Below are positions 9,088 to 18,922 of a stretch of 64,000 bases of DNA, one piece after another. The notes under the pieces are model-generated. The model did not search any database and had not been told where the DNA came from. It saw only the letters and a program-made list of their open reading frames with translations. This DNA comes from Pontibacter russatus. GTDB lineage: Bacteria > Bacteroidota > Bacteroidia > Cytophagales > Hymenobacteraceae. The translations under genes were made by a program, and so were the position numbers. The DNA is taken from positions 992,001-1,056,000 of the forward strand of contig NZ_CP047984.1 in the NCBI RefSeq assembly GCF_009931655.1, written 5' to 3'. Position 1 is the first letter of the stretch, and each line of letters opens with the position of its first letter.

Positions 9088-9980
9088 ACCAGGTTGATTT
9101 GAGGTGTAACTATTTTCAGCGACAGCGGCTGTATCTGCACGTCGAAGGCCGACGCTTTGCCCATATACTCGCCATCGGCATGAAACATCATCGGCTCCTC
9201 CGTCTCCACCTGTACGTGCGTGGTTTTGAAATACTCGGCGCTGTCGGCGTGGGCCAGTTGGTTGGTGAGCATGCTGTAGCTCAGGTTCAGGGCCTTGATG
9301 ATGTCCAGTTTGCGCACCAGGCACACGTCCAGCAGACCATCCTGTATATCGGCCTCCGGGGCTATATAGGCGTTGTTGCCGTACTGGGCGGCGTTGGCAA
9401 AGGCCATCACGAAGCAATGGGTGTCTATCACTGCGCCGTTGATGCTTGCCTTCACGGGCAGGTGCCTGTAGTTGCGGACCTCCTTCATCACCAGTTCCAC
9501 GTAGCTCTGCAGCCCCCGCTTTGTGCTGCCCGCAAACACCGAGCTGATATAGGCGTCGAAGCCGATGCCGGCCGTGGTGACGAACAGGTGCCCGTTGATG
9601 CTGCCGCTGTCGATGGTGGTGATGTGGCCCTGGTTAAGCACCCGCAGCGCCCCGTCGACCGCCATCGGCACTTGCAGGTGGCGCGCCAGTCCGTTGCCGG
9701 AGCCTCTGGGCAGAATGGCCAGTGCCGTTTCGGTGTGCAGCAGACCGCGCGCCACCTCATTCACAGTGCCGTCGCCCCCCACCGCCACTACCATGGCGCA
9801 GCCGCATCGGGCTGCCTCACCGGCCAGCTCAGGGGCGTGGCCGGCACGCTCGGTATAGACCACCTCATGGCTGAACTTCCCGTGGTCGAGGTGCGCCTGT
9901 ATCTGCGCCGCCACGTCCTGTTTGTTTCTGGGGCCGGAGGTGGGGTTGATGATGAACCGGATATGGGGGCGTTTGCTCAT
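9084..9980 (-). CDS. Diacylglycerol/lipid kinase family protein (YegS/DgkB-like)
   Basis: These enzymes phosphorylate diacylglycerol or related lipids. The N-terminus [20 protein letters not shown] contains the NPxSG nucleotide-binding motif, followed by [13 protein letters not shown] (GGDGT) and [14 protein letters not shown], all diagnostic. I chose the ATG at 9980 over an upstream one at 10052 because the longer form would translate a perfect hairpin and adds no family sequence. It ends in a 4-base overlap with the SUI1-like gene. Confidence 0.92.
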   Translation of the reverse strand: MSKRPHIRFIINPTSGPRNKQDVAAQIQAHLDHGKFSHEVVYTERAGHAPELAGEAARCGCAMVVAVGGDGTVNEVARGLLHTETALAILPRGSGNGLARHLQVPMAVDGALRVLNQGHITTIDSGSINGHLFVTTAGIGFDAYISSVFAGSTKRGLQSYVELVMKEVRNYRHLPVKASINGAVIDTHCFVMAFANAAQYGNNAYIAPEADIQDGLLDVCLVRKLDIIKALNLSYSMLTNQLAHADSAEYFKTTHVQVETEEPMMFHADGEYMGKASAFDVQIQPLSLKIVTPQINLV

Positions 9981-10022
9981 AGTGCTCGGGTTGGGGCTAT
10001 GCACAAAATTACCCATTCCGAT

Positions 10023-10070
10023 GAAATAGTAAAGCACGAAGTGGCGTAGCACTTCGTGCTTTACTATTTC
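10023..10070. repeat. Perfect 21-bp stem-loop between lipid kinase and stress-protein genes
   Basis: The arm 10023-10043 (GAAATAGTAAAGCACG then AAGTG) is exactly complementary to 10050-10070 around a GCGTAG loop. It ends in repeated CCGAATT blocks. It may terminate the universal stress gene (minus strand), but its length and perfect pairing are unusual for a simple terminator. Confidence 0.75.
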
Positions 10071-10168
10071 AAATTCCGAATTCCGAATTATATATGGGGA
10101 TGAGCAAAAGCTATCAAAGATACCTGATAGCCAGAACCACTCCTCTTATATAGCTCCTGCCTCTGCGC

Positions 10169-11017
10169 TTACTTCAGTTGGAAAGTAAGCACGGGGATGG
10201 TGGTATGGTTCACCAGGTCTTCGGCGATGCTGCCGCTGAGCAGGTGCGCAAGGCCGGTCCGGCCGTGTGTCGCCATCATAATGAGGTCGGCGCGTATGTC
10301 CTGCGCAAACTGCAGAATGCCGTCTTCCTCAACAGTGTCGTTGTAGATGTTGATGCTGTAGTTCTGCAGGCCGTAACGCTTGGCCGCATCCTCCAGTTTC
10401 CGGTACAGGTTTCCGCTCGACTCAAAGGCGCCCGGGGTGTTAATATAGACGAGGTGAAGCCGCGCCCCGAACAGCTCCTGGAAAGTCTTGAAGCGCTGCA
10501 TCGCCTGGCCCGCCTCCCGCTTAAAGTCGGAGGCCAGCACTATTTCCCGCACGTCAAATTCAGGCTGCCTGTTCTTCACCGTCAGCACGGGGCAATCGGC
10601 GGTACGCACCACTTTCTCGGTGTTAGATCCGATCAGAAACTCATCCAGGCCGCTGCTGCCCTTCGAGCCCATCACCACCAGGTCCACCGCGTCTTTCTGT
10701 ATGGTGCGCTTTATCTTGTTGATAGGTTTGTCCACGTCCACTTCCTGCACCACCTCCACCCCATCGTGTGGCACTGCGCCAATCAGCTTTATCATCTGTT
10801 TCTTGGTTGCCTCCAGCAACTGCAGCACGTATACCTGCTGCATACCGTCCGGGGTATTAATGTCGCCTGTCGCGCTGAAGTCGGGAACATAGGGTGCTTC
10901 CACCACATGCAGCAGTTTGATGGCGGCGCCTGTGCGGCGGGCGATAGCCACGGCCACCTCAAAGGCATTACGTGCCTCCTCCGAAAAATCAGTGGGTACT
11001 AAAATTCTCTTCATCAT
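10169..11017 (-). CDS. Universal stress protein, tandem UspA domains
   Basis: Two UspA domains are fused. Domain 1 (about 1-147) has MKRILVPTDFSEEARNAFE and MGSKGSSGLDEFLIGS; domain 2 (about 155-282) has MATHGRTGLAHLLSGS. Both keep the G-x2-G-x9-G-(S/T) ATP-binding loop, so both may bind ATP. Two-domain forms are common in Bacteroidota, and a second one lies at 47237-48178. The initial ATG is at 11017; ATG at 11014 is equally possible. Confidence 0.93.
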   Translation of the reverse strand: MMKRILVPTDFSEEARNAFEVAVAIARRTGAAIKLLHVVEAPYVPDFSATGDINTPDGMQQVYVLQLLEATKKQMIKLIGAVPHDGVEVVQEVDVDKPINKIKRTIQKDAVDLVVMGSKGSSGLDEFLIGSNTEKVVRTADCPVLTVKNRQPEFDVREIVLASDFKREAGQAMQRFKTFQELFGARLHLVYINTPGAFESSGNLYRKLEDAAKRYGLQNYSINIYNDTVEEDGILQFAQDIRADLIMMATHGRTGLAHLLSGSIAEDLVNHTTIPVLTFQLK

Positions 11018-11115
11018 AGTCGGTGCTTTAAAAGTTTTAGAAGCGTAATGTATACCGTTTTTCTTATATATGCGATGACATTAGTCAGTTAACATACGGC
11101 CTTCTCCACTATTTA

Positions 11116-11165
11116 TATATAAAGCGAAAGCCCATCCTGTGCAGGGCGGGCTTTCGCTTTATATA
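11116..11165. terminator. Terminator downstream of gap
   Basis: TATATAAAGCGAAAGCCC and GGGCTTTCGCTTTATATA pair perfectly around a short loop. It lies 23 bases past the gap stop, and its symmetrical A/T ends suit termination on either strand. Confidence 0.85.
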
Positions 11166-11187
11166 CAGGCAGATATGTGCTAAAGCC

Positions 11188-12273
<1,086 letters not shown>

Positions 12274-12309
12274 TTACGTTTAAACTGAAAAAAAATACAG
12301 CCCAAAGTT

Positions 12310-12338
12310 TTGCAGCTTCTCAAAGAGCCGTATATTTG
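12310..12338 (+). promoter_or_regulatory. Promoter of tRNA-Glu
   Basis: TTG at 12310-12312 and TATATTTG at 12331-12338 match the Bacteroidota -33/-7 consensus with an 18-base spacer. The tRNA begins 35 bases further on, consistent with a short 5' leader. Confidence 0.75.
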
Positions 12339-12372
12339 CACCGTCAATCAGGAAAACGAGCGACACAAACAA

Positions 12373-12447
12373 GGCCCGTTCGTCTAGGGGTTAGGACGCC
12401 AGATTTTCATTCTGGTAACAGGGGTTCGATTCCCCTACGGGCTACCA
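12373..12447 (+). tRNA. tRNA-Glu (UUC)
   Basis: The cloverleaf is complete: acceptor GGCCCGT pairs with ACGGGCT, the anticodon stem CCAGA/TCTGG encloses TTTTCAT with anticodon TTC, the T-arm has GGTTCGATTCC, and CCA is encoded at 12445-12447. The 3' half is overlapped antisense by the serine recombinase reading frame, which marks this tRNA as an integration target. Confidence 0.95.
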
Positions 12448-14245
12448 AGAGGGAAAAGTCAGTTTCAACACTGCTTTTCCCTCTCTCTTTTTGCCCCATT
12501 TTCTGTGAAATCTCGCTGGCAAGGCCGAAAAAAGAGTTGACGCGGGTGGTTCGATAAGCCTCTTTTTCACGGTCATACTGCACTCCTTCCGGGAACACCA
12601 ACGCTTGCAGCCTTCTCCGCTTGGAAGCATCTGAGTTTCGCCATGACAATGAGAGGGTTAGCATCATTTTCAGGCCTTTTTCAAGCAGCATTTGATGGTT
12701 CGATAAGGGTCCCGATAACTTTTCGATACTTGCCTCTACTTCGCGCTCCTCTACCTTCAGCTCTCCGCCGAACTTCTGAAATATTTCCCGCTCAATCTCC
12801 CCGTAAGCATAGCGTCGCTCCAGCGTCTCATATCGCTTTTTCAATTCTGACAGCTGCAGCTTCAGCCTTTTCTCCTCCTGCTCGTGGTCCTGGCTCAGGC
12901 GTTTGAACACCTGCGACATCATCTCCTGCACCTGCGGCAAGAGGATAGGGTCCACCTGGTACTCCTGCAGCAGGTCTTCATACAGCTCGTGCATCTTGCC
13001 CGCATTGCGGTTCAGGCAGCAGCCTTTGGTGTTGCACTTGTAGTAGTGGATGCCCTTCTTCTTCATCTCGTAGCCCGTGAGCGGCTTTTGGCAGCTGCCG
13101 CACCTGATGTGGTGGCGCAATGGCAGCTGTTCGTCCTCCTTCACCTGGGTGTAGCCGTGGGCGTTCTGCGCCTGCAGCCCGTTCACCCGCAGGAATGTAT
13201 CCCTGGACACCAGCGGCTCGTGCCTGCCTTCTATTACCTCGCCCTCCTCCAGCAGGCCGTGGGTGATGAGGCCGCAGTAAAACGGGTTGCGGAAGATCTT
13301 GGTCAGCGTCTGGTTGTAGAGCGCGAGGCCCTGCGCCTTTAGCCGCTGGATGATGTCGGTGTTGGAGAGGCCCTGCTCCGCCTTCAGCTGAAAGGCCAGG
13401 CGTATCAGCTTGCCCTGTTTGTTGGCCTTTATCACCTGCTCGCCGTTCACCTTCAGCTGGTCATAGCCCATGGGGGCCTTGCCCACCAGGTAGCCTTTCC
13501 TCACTTTGGCCTCCATACCGGCCACGCACTTCTCCCGCCGCTGGTCGTTGTCGAACTGGGAGAAAAGGAACTGGATGTTCTGCTGCAGCTTGCCTGAGGC
13601 CGTCATCGTGTCCACCGGCTGGGTGACGGCCACCACCGCGATGCCCAGCTGCGAGAGCTGGTCTGTGATGTAGATGGCGTTGGAGCCCGAGCGGGAGAAG
13701 CGGTCGTGGGAGTAGACGATGATGTAGCCCACGCGCAGGCGGCTCTTCCTCACAAAGTCGAGCATGAGCTGGAAGTGCTTCCGCTCGTCGTTCTTGGCGC
13801 TCTCGTAGGTGCCCCCGAAGGTCTGCGCCACCTCGTAGCCGTGGCGCTCGGCGTAGAGGCGGCAGCGCTCCAGCTGCGTCTCCAGGCTCTGGTTGGTCTC
13901 GGCCTGCTCCTTGGTGGAGACGCGGGTGTAGATGACGGCCACCTTGCCCCGGGCAGCGGCCTTGCTTTTCTTTTTTCCGATCTGCTGCGGTCGTGCGAAG
14001 ATGCTCAGCTCGTTGCCCGCTGTTGCTCCCGTGTTGCTGGCCGTTGCTCTCGTGTTGTCGCCTGTTGCTTTCTTGTTGCTGGCTGTTGCTCTCGTGTTGC
14101 TCATCGTTGCTTTTATGTTGCGCTGGCGTTGCGCTTTTGTTGCCGCGACGTTGCCCGGTGTTGCTCTCGTGTTGCTGGCTGTTGTGCTGCAATTGCCCTT
14201 TGCGCCTGCTTTGTCTTTTTTCATCGTCTTATGACCTGTTGCCAC
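12407..14245 (-). CDS. Large serine recombinase (resolvase/invertase family integrase)
   Basis: The catalytic resolvase domain starts at about residue 101 (KVAVIYTRVSTKEQ, nucleophile Ser110), followed by YSHDRFSRSGSNA, a Recombinase domain, a zinc-ribbon (CGSCQKPL then CNTKGCC) and a coiled-coil region of about residues 430-500. This is the layout of phage/ICE large serine integrases. The last 13 codons (ending RRGIEPLLPE) lie antisense in tRNA-Glu, so integration at the tRNA supplies the C-terminus. An unusual N-terminal extension of about 95 residues has heptapeptide repeats. ATG at 14224 is an alternative start. Confidence 0.92.
   Translation of the reverse strand: MATGHKTMKKDKAGAKGNCSTTASNTRATPGNVAATKAQRQRNIKATMSNTRATASNKKATGDNTRATASNTGATAGNELSIFARPQQIGKKKSKAAARGKVAVIYTRVSTKEQAETNQSLETQLERCRLYAERHGYEVAQTFGGTYESAKNDERKHFQLMLDFVRKSRLRVGYIIVYSHDRFSRSGSNAIYITDQLSQLGIAVVAVTQPVDTMTASGKLQQNIQFLFSQFDNDQRREKCVAGMEAKVRKGYLVGKAPMGYDQLKVNGEQVIKANKQGKLIRLAFQLKAEQGLSNTDIIQRLKAQGLALYNQTLTKIFRNPFYCGLITHGLLEEGEVIEGRHEPLVSRDTFLRVNGLQAQNAHGYTQVKEDEQLPLRHHIRCGSCQKPLTGYEMKKKGIHYYKCNTKGCCLNRNAGKMHELYEDLLQEYQVDPILLPQVQEMMSQVFKRLSQDHEQEEKRLKLQLSELKKRYETLERRYAYGEIEREIFQKFGGELKVEEREVEASIEKLSGPLSNHQMLLEKGLKMMLTLSLSWRNSDASKRRRLQALVFPEGVQYDREKEAYRTTRVNSFFGLASEISQKMGQKERGKSSVETDFSLLVARRGIEPLLPE
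14012..14176 (-). repeat. Degenerate 21-bp tandem repeats in the recombinase N-terminus
   Basis: About seven units encode variants of the heptad N-T-R-A-T-A-S (residues 24-78 of the recombinase). At DNA level the plus strand repeats GTTGCTCTCGTGTTGCTGGC-like blocks. The region is Asn/Thr/Ala/Lys-rich and probably disordered. Confidence 0.8.
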
Positions 14246-14564
14246 TGTTTATACTGCTTTTCACTCGTTCATCGCCTGGTTTACCCTCCCAGGACAGCAT
14301 CTCGTACACCAGGCAGGAGAGGCGGAGCATCTGCTCCACCATGTCCCCCGCCTCCGTCTCAGTCAGGCCGGTGTAGCCCGGCGTGGCCAGGAGCTTTGCC
14401 ACATGGTACAGCCGTAGTTGCTCATCCTGCTTTACTTTCTGGTAGAGCCCCTCTTCCTCCACTGGCGTTTGGGAGCCTTCTGCCTGTACTAACTGCTTTC
14501 GTGATGCTTGTTGCTTTTGATTTTGCTTTACATTTTGTCTTTGGGTTTTGTGATTTACATTCAC
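14229..14564 (-). CDS. Hypothetical protein upstream of recombinase
   Basis: This 111-residue protein has a Gln/Lys-rich N-terminus (MNVNHKTQRQNVKQNQKQQA) and a more ordered C-terminal half (LYHVAKLLATPGYTGLTETE). It overlaps the recombinase start by 17 bases, implying one transcript. No family was recognised. The position suggests an accessory factor for the recombinase, but that is only context. Confidence 0.6.
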   Translation of the reverse strand: MNVNHKTQRQNVKQNQKQQASRKQLVQAEGSQTPVEEEGLYQKVKQDEQLRLYHVAKLLATPGYTGLTETEAGDMVEQMLRLSCLVYEMLSWEGKPGDERVKSSINSGNRS

Positions 14565-14696
14565 GGAGATTATAAGAATATCCGCACTTGTCTGAGTTCT
14601 TCAGTTAGAATGCCAATTGAGTGAATGTCCTGAGTGCTTCAGTGACTTTTAATTGACCACTAAATGCAGAAGAGTGGGAATACAGCGTAGGGAGGA

Positions 14697-15605
14697 TTAG
14701 AGCCTTGTTCGTTGGGCTTCCTCAAAGGTGAGCTGTGTTCCGTTCTGCGTTTTCATGGTGATGGTGCTGTAATCGCGGGTGCCTAGAATCTGGGCGATTT
14801 CTTTCTTCTGCTTGTCCGAGAGCTGCTTGTCTACTTTCGTGATCAAGTCAGCCCTGCGTTTGTTGCCCTTTTTGGAGAACTTAATGGTCAGTTCCTTTAC
14901 ATCGCCGTTGCGCATGGCCCTTAGCACCTCATTCTCTTCCCTTGTCAGGATAGGGATCTTTGCTATGAACTGCGCTTTTGTCTCATCGTTGAGGAACTGG
15001 AAGAAATAATGGCTGAGCGGGAGGGTGATGTGGGGCTCGCTCAGGTCAGGCTTGCTTTTGATCTCATACTCGCTCCAGACAACTACCCTGCTATCGGTAA
15101 AGATGTAGATATAGGTGTTGGAGCGATAAAGAAAATGTGCCAGCACGATCAGGGAGAAGCGATAGGGAATGAAAGTGTTTCCTCGCTTCATGTTCTCCAA
15201 GATTTCTGCAAACTCCCCATCCGTCAGGGGCCGTTGAGCTTCTTTTTCCACGTTTCTTCTCAGCTCCGCCTCATCACTATCGCTATATTCCACGCCCGCC
15301 ATGAAGTCCTCCTCAAAGAGATAGTCCTTTACAGCGGCAATGGTCTCTAAGGGAAGGCCAAAGACCCGAAGGTCTTTCACGATCTGCAGCCAGAGGTACT
15401 GGATAAAATCAAAATACAGCTTCTTGCCGTCCTCTTCTGAATCGGGGACAATGCCCAGGCTGCGCCAGTTGTTGTGCACCCGTGAAGTAACGCCCGCGTC
15501 TTTGAGTGTGAACTGCCTGTAGCGCAGGTTCTCCAGCAGCTCCATGGCATAGTCGGAAGTACACTCTTCAACCGGGATGTCTAATGCAAGATATCTTTCT
15601 TCCAT
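14697..15605 (-). CDS. MerR-like putative regulator of the element
   Basis: The N-terminal 110 residues resemble a MerR-type winged helix: FTLKDAGVTSRVHNNWRSLG, then KKLYFDFIQYLWLQIVKDLR and FGLPLETIAAVKDYLFEED. The remaining two thirds (including YIYIFTDSRVVVWSEYEIK and a basic stretch KKGNKRRADLITKVDKQL) are unrecognised. An exact TAnnTTTG promoter lies 18 bases upstream, and the gene is divergent from the primase-helicase, so it may regulate both directions. The MerR assignment is by pattern only. Confidence 0.6.
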   Translation of the reverse strand: MEERYLALDIPVEECTSDYAMELLENLRYRQFTLKDAGVTSRVHNNWRSLGIVPDSEEDGKKLYFDFIQYLWLQIVKDLRVFGLPLETIAAVKDYLFEEDFMAGVEYSDSDEAELRRNVEKEAQRPLTDGEFAEILENMKRGNTFIPYRFSLIVLAHFLYRSNTYIYIFTDSRVVVWSEYEIKSKPDLSEPHITLPLSHYFFQFLNDETKAQFIAKIPILTREENEVLRAMRNGDVKELTIKFSKKGNKRRADLITKVDKQLSDKQKKEIAQILGTRDYSTITMKTQNGTQLTFEEAQRTRL

Positions 15606-15622
15606 GTTAAATTAATTTTACT

Positions 15623-15630
15623 CAAATGTA
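15623..15630 (-). promoter_or_regulatory. -7 element of the MerR-like gene
   Basis: On the minus strand the sequence is TACATTTG, an exact TAnnTTTG match, 18 bases before the ATG at 15605. The leader would be very short. Confidence 0.6.
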
Positions 15631-15650
15631 AAGGAATTAAATATATTCTG

Positions 15651-15658
15651 TATACTTG
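15651..15658 (+). promoter_or_regulatory. Candidate -7 element of the primase-helicase gene
   Basis: TATACTTG differs from TAnnTTTG at one position and lies about 90-125 bases before the possible starts. It is back to back with the divergent promoter. Confidence 0.4.
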
Positions 15659-15748
15659 CACCGTAATTAATTTTAACCTAACGTCAAATATGAACCCGGC
15701 AACCCTATGATATGAATAGGCCCGAGGTTCCCCCTTCAAAATGTATAA

Positions 15749-18700
15749 GTGACCATCCACAAAGATGCACAGGCCATGGGAATGGCCTTGCATGAACCCC
15801 GCTCCACCTCCAGGAGCGGAGGCAGTAAAACCAAAGGCTGCCCTGAATCATTTTTTCACCCTCAACCGGAGCTGCCAGGCGCAGACGATTTATTAACAGA
15901 TTCTAACACCCTACAGGTGTTGCAGGAGTACTTCCCCCATTTCAGGAAGCTCCGCGCTGTTTTCCGGACCCAGCACTCCACGCGGGTAAACATCTACCCC
16001 TACAAAGGGATTTACCTGGTCAAGGACTTCACCGGAAAGGAATTCGGTGATGACACAGCCCGCAATGCGCTCCAGGTAATCCAGTTTTACCACAACTGCG
16101 ATTTCAAGGAGGCGCTTGCTATTTTAGCCGCCAGGCTTGGCTATACCTCCACTGGGACACAGTCTCCACAACGAAGCCCAGTCCCGCGCCCGCCTGTCCC
16201 AGTTGGGACAGAGAAAGAGACAGAGGCGGCGCAGGTAAGCGCCGCGCTTTGGGACAGGGTAACACAGGATTTCAGATCAAACTTTCACCGCTTCGCCCTG
16301 TCCCAGGGCGTGACAGAAGCGCACCTGAAGAAATGGCACGTTGGCTCCTCCTCCGGAGGCAGCGCCATACTTACTGTCTTTGGCCACCGGGACACGGGCG
16401 GAGCCTATGTCAACCTGAAGCACTTTGCCTATACGCCCAGCGGCAGCAGAGACAAGGAAAGGAAGCCCTTCTACCTCAAGAACCCAGCCGGTAAAAAATA
16501 CGGGCAGTGCCTCTACGGCATCCACCTCCTGCGGGAAGGCGTGCCGGTCGTGCTGGTGGAGTCAGAGAAGACGGCTGTACTGGCCAGCTTCTTTTACCCC
16601 CAGTTCGACTTTGTCTCCACTGGCGGGGCTTCTTCCTTAAGCAAAGAGAAGGCAGAGGCGCTGAAAGGCAAATCCGGCTACGTGTTGGTGGATGCAGACA
16701 GCACCGGCCGCTCGCTGGGCACCTACCGGATGCTGAAGAAGCACCAGCTTGACTTTACCCCGGTGGATCTGTTCCCTCTTCGCGCGGATGGCTACGACCT
16801 GGCGGATGCGTTGCGGGACGGGCTGCGGCCAGATATCACAGAGTGGCGCTTCCAACTGAGGCCAGAAGCCAAAGGGCCTGACTACACGCTGCATGTGAAC
16901 CGCTACATCGGGGAGCAGGCTGCATCGCTTGTCAATTACATTCAGCAGCACGGCAAGGTCTTGCTCAAAGCCAGAACGGGAACAGGCAAGACCACATTCG
17001 CCCTGGAAGAACTGGCACGTCGCGTTCGTGGCCGCGTCATCATCCTGGAGCCGCTGACTGTCATCGTGGATGCCATTGCCAGGAGCAGGTACGGGGAGAT
17101 AGCCGTCATCAAGCAGGGAGCCACGCACGAGGATGTGCAAACGGCCCTGCACAGCAAGATAACCGTCTGCACCTATGACAGCTTTGCCAAAATGCCCCCT
17201 GCTGCGGATGATGATTTGATTATCTGTGACGAGGTGCATGAGCTTCTCTCCGGGTATGGCATGCCTGACAAGCGCTCCAAGTACGAGTACCTCTTCAGGC
17301 AACTGCTGGCGGCAAGAAACGTGCTTTGCATCTCGGCTACGCCTCCGGAGTTTTTGCGGGAATACGGCTTCAAGTACGTGGAGGTAAAGGCGGGGCAGTC
17401 AAACAAGCTGCTGCTTACCCCCATCACCTACAAAGGCAAGATTCAGCACGAGCTTGCCAGGCTGCTTCCCACGCTGGACTTTGCTGGCTACCAGTATCTG
17501 ATCCGGCTCAACAACCTAAAGCACATCGAGCAGATAGTTGGGAGTTTCAAAGGACTTGCAGCCGGGCAGATAGCGGTGCTGAGTTCTGGTTCGAAGGGCG
17601 TGGCCGGGAGCGTGTACCAGGCTATAACTGAAACGAAGCATATTCCGGAAAACGTCCGCCTCATCTTCACCACATCCCTCATCGACTGTGGCGTGGACAT
17701 CTATAACCAGCACCTGCGGGTGATAGTGGCAGAGCATGAGAACGAGCACCTGAGCCTTTCCAACACCCTGCAGTTCATGGCCCGTGCCCGCAGGATTCCC
17801 CTGTTGCCGGTGACGGTGTACAAGCAGGAGCGAAAAGGAAGAGACTTTGACGGCGAGGCCGCCTATCGGGACATCCTGGAGTTTGCGCAACAGGAACGTC
17901 TCTTTCTGAACACTCTCAGCGACCGGTACCAGGAGCTGACCCCCTACCTTCCCACCGGCTCCTATGCCTACAGGGAGACGGCCAAGTACTGCAGATACGA
18001 GGCGGCAACGAAGCGCTATGAGGTAAACAGGCTGCTCATTCACTTTGAAGTGGAGCAGGCAGCCATCCGGAGCACGGCAACAGCCGGTTTCTTCAGCCAG
18101 CTGGCAGCGCAAGGGCATATCGTGATGCAGGATTCCCGGCAGGTGAAGGTGGAAAAGACACCGGAGTCAGAGGAGCTTGACAAGGCAGCCAACGCCGCCA
18201 GGCAACTAATCGAAGAAGAGGCCCTGGCGCTCCTGGAAAAAGGCTGTCCCACCACCACCTACACCGCGCTGCATCACGCCACCAGAGACCTGGAGCTGCG
18301 CAAGCAGATTGTGCGGCTAGGCTACGATGTGCGGGTAAACGAGGAGGCAAGCCAGCTGCAGGAAGCACACCAATACCTGTTTACCAGCAAACCAGCGCTG
18401 GTAGTCCTCAAAAACTACCTTAAGCTGCAGGAAAGGGGCACTGTCCCTGAAGAGATAGTGTCCCTGATGCGCGAGCACAAGGGAGCCCGCAAGTTCGGCG
18501 ACCTGCTCAACAGGATGGACACCTATGGCAGGATAAAGCACTACGGGCGCCTTTCTCCTGCCGATAAACGGGACGTGGAGCGGATAATGCGACACAAGCA
18601 GGCAATAGCGGACAAGGTTACCGAATCAACTTCTATTAATAATAAAATAGGCAATCGGGTAACCGCCGGCACCATTACCGCCGTGGTGAACAGCGACCGC

Positions 18701-18880
18701 GCCCTTGCCATAAAGCTCTCCAAGGACAAGGCCATGCAGCTCTTTCACCTTCTCTTTGAAGCTGACACGGTCGTCGTCAAGGAAAACGGCAGGGCAGTGA
18801 AGTATTTCGGTGTTGTGGCCGATAAAACCAGGGCCATACTGGCTGACGGCATTGCTGCCGGGGCAGCTGTGGCCGCATGA
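15749..18880 (+). CDS. Primase-helicase-like protein (Toprim-like plus DEAD/DEAH helicase)
   Basis: The N-terminal 130 residues resemble a primase-associated domain without zinc cysteines (VNIYPYKGIYLVKDF). Toprim-like segments follow at about 267 (VVLVESEKTAVLAS) and 311 (YVLVDADSTGRS). A helicase core has Walker A at about 408 (ARTGTGKTT), DEVH at about 494 (LIICDEVHELL) and CISATPPEF. The C-terminal 350 residues are unassigned. I infer a replication/mobilisation initiator of the element. The frame opens with GTG; ATG at 15776 or 15782 is more typical for this phylum. Confidence 0.75.
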   Translation: MTIHKDAQAMGMALHEPRSTSRSGGSKTKGCPESFFHPQPELPGADDLLTDSNTLQVLQEYFPHFRKLRAVFRTQHSTRVNIYPYKGIYLVKDFTGKEFGDDTARNALQVIQFYHNCDFKEALAILAARLGYTSTGTQSPQRSPVPRPPVPVGTEKETEAAQVSAALWDRVTQDFRSNFHRFALSQGVTEAHLKKWHVGSSSGGSAILTVFGHRDTGGAYVNLKHFAYTPSGSRDKERKPFYLKNPAGKKYGQCLYGIHLLREGVPVVLVESEKTAVLASFFYPQFDFVSTGGASSLSKEKAEALKGKSGYVLVDADSTGRSLGTYRMLKKHQLDFTPVDLFPLRADGYDLADALRDGLRPDITEWRFQLRPEAKGPDYTLHVNRYIGEQAASLVNYIQQHGKVLLKARTGTGKTTFALEELARRVRGRVIILEPLTVIVDAIARSRYGEIAVIKQGATHEDVQTALHSKITVCTYDSFAKMPPAADDDLIICDEVHELLSGYGMPDKRSKYEYLFRQLLAARNVLCISATPPEFLREYGFKYVEVKAGQSNKLLLTPITYKGKIQHELARLLPTLDFAGYQYLIRLNNLKHIEQIVGSFKGLAAGQIAVLSSGSKGVAGSVYQAITETKHIPENVRLIFTTSLIDCGVDIYNQHLRVIVAEHENEHLSLSNTLQFMARARRIPLLPVTVYKQERKGRDFDGEAAYRDILEFAQQERLFLNTLSDRYQELTPYLPTGSYAYRETAKYCRYEAATKRYEVNRLLIHFEVEQAAIRSTATAGFFSQLAAQGHIVMQDSRQVKVEKTPESEELDKAANAARQLIEEEALALLEKGCPTTTYTALHHATRDLELRKQIVRLGYDVRVNEEASQLQEAHQYLFTSKPALVVLKNYLKLQERGTVPEEIVSLMREHKGARKFGDLLNRMDTYGRIKHYGRLSPADKRDVERIMRHKQAIADKVTESTSINNKIGNRVTAGTITAVVNSDRALAIKLSKDKAMQLFHLLFEADTVVVKENGRAVKYFGVVADKTRAILADGIAAGAAVAA
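16153..16305. repeat. Cluster of TGGGACAG/CTGTCCCA motifs in the helicase gene
   Basis: TGGGACA occurs at 16153, an 18-bp palindrome CTGTCCCAGTTGGGACAG at 16194-16211, TGGGACAG at 16250 and CTGTCCCA at 16298. The same octamer recurs at 19060-19141 in the HTH gene. The spacing is irregular, so this may be a set of protein-binding sites or iteron-like elements within coding sequence. Confidence 0.6.
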
Positions 18881-18922
18881 ACTTAAAACCAATTTCTAAC
18901 CAACAATCAATTTTCAGCACCC

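Noticed and set aside
8434-9102. 222-residue plus-strand frame after kdsB
   Set aside because: It overlaps the kdsB end and lies antisense to the SUI1-like gene, which has clear domain motifs.
12548-12706. Two GGTTCGATAA words inside the recombinase gene, matching the words at 30399 and 30470
   Set aside because: They sit in coding sequence with no extended similarity to the tRNA end; 10-base matches alone are too weak to call att sites.
13461-14192. Long minus-strand frame overlapping the recombinase
   Set aside because: It is a low-complexity shadow frame of the GC-rich catalytic domain; the recombinase frame carries the family motifs.
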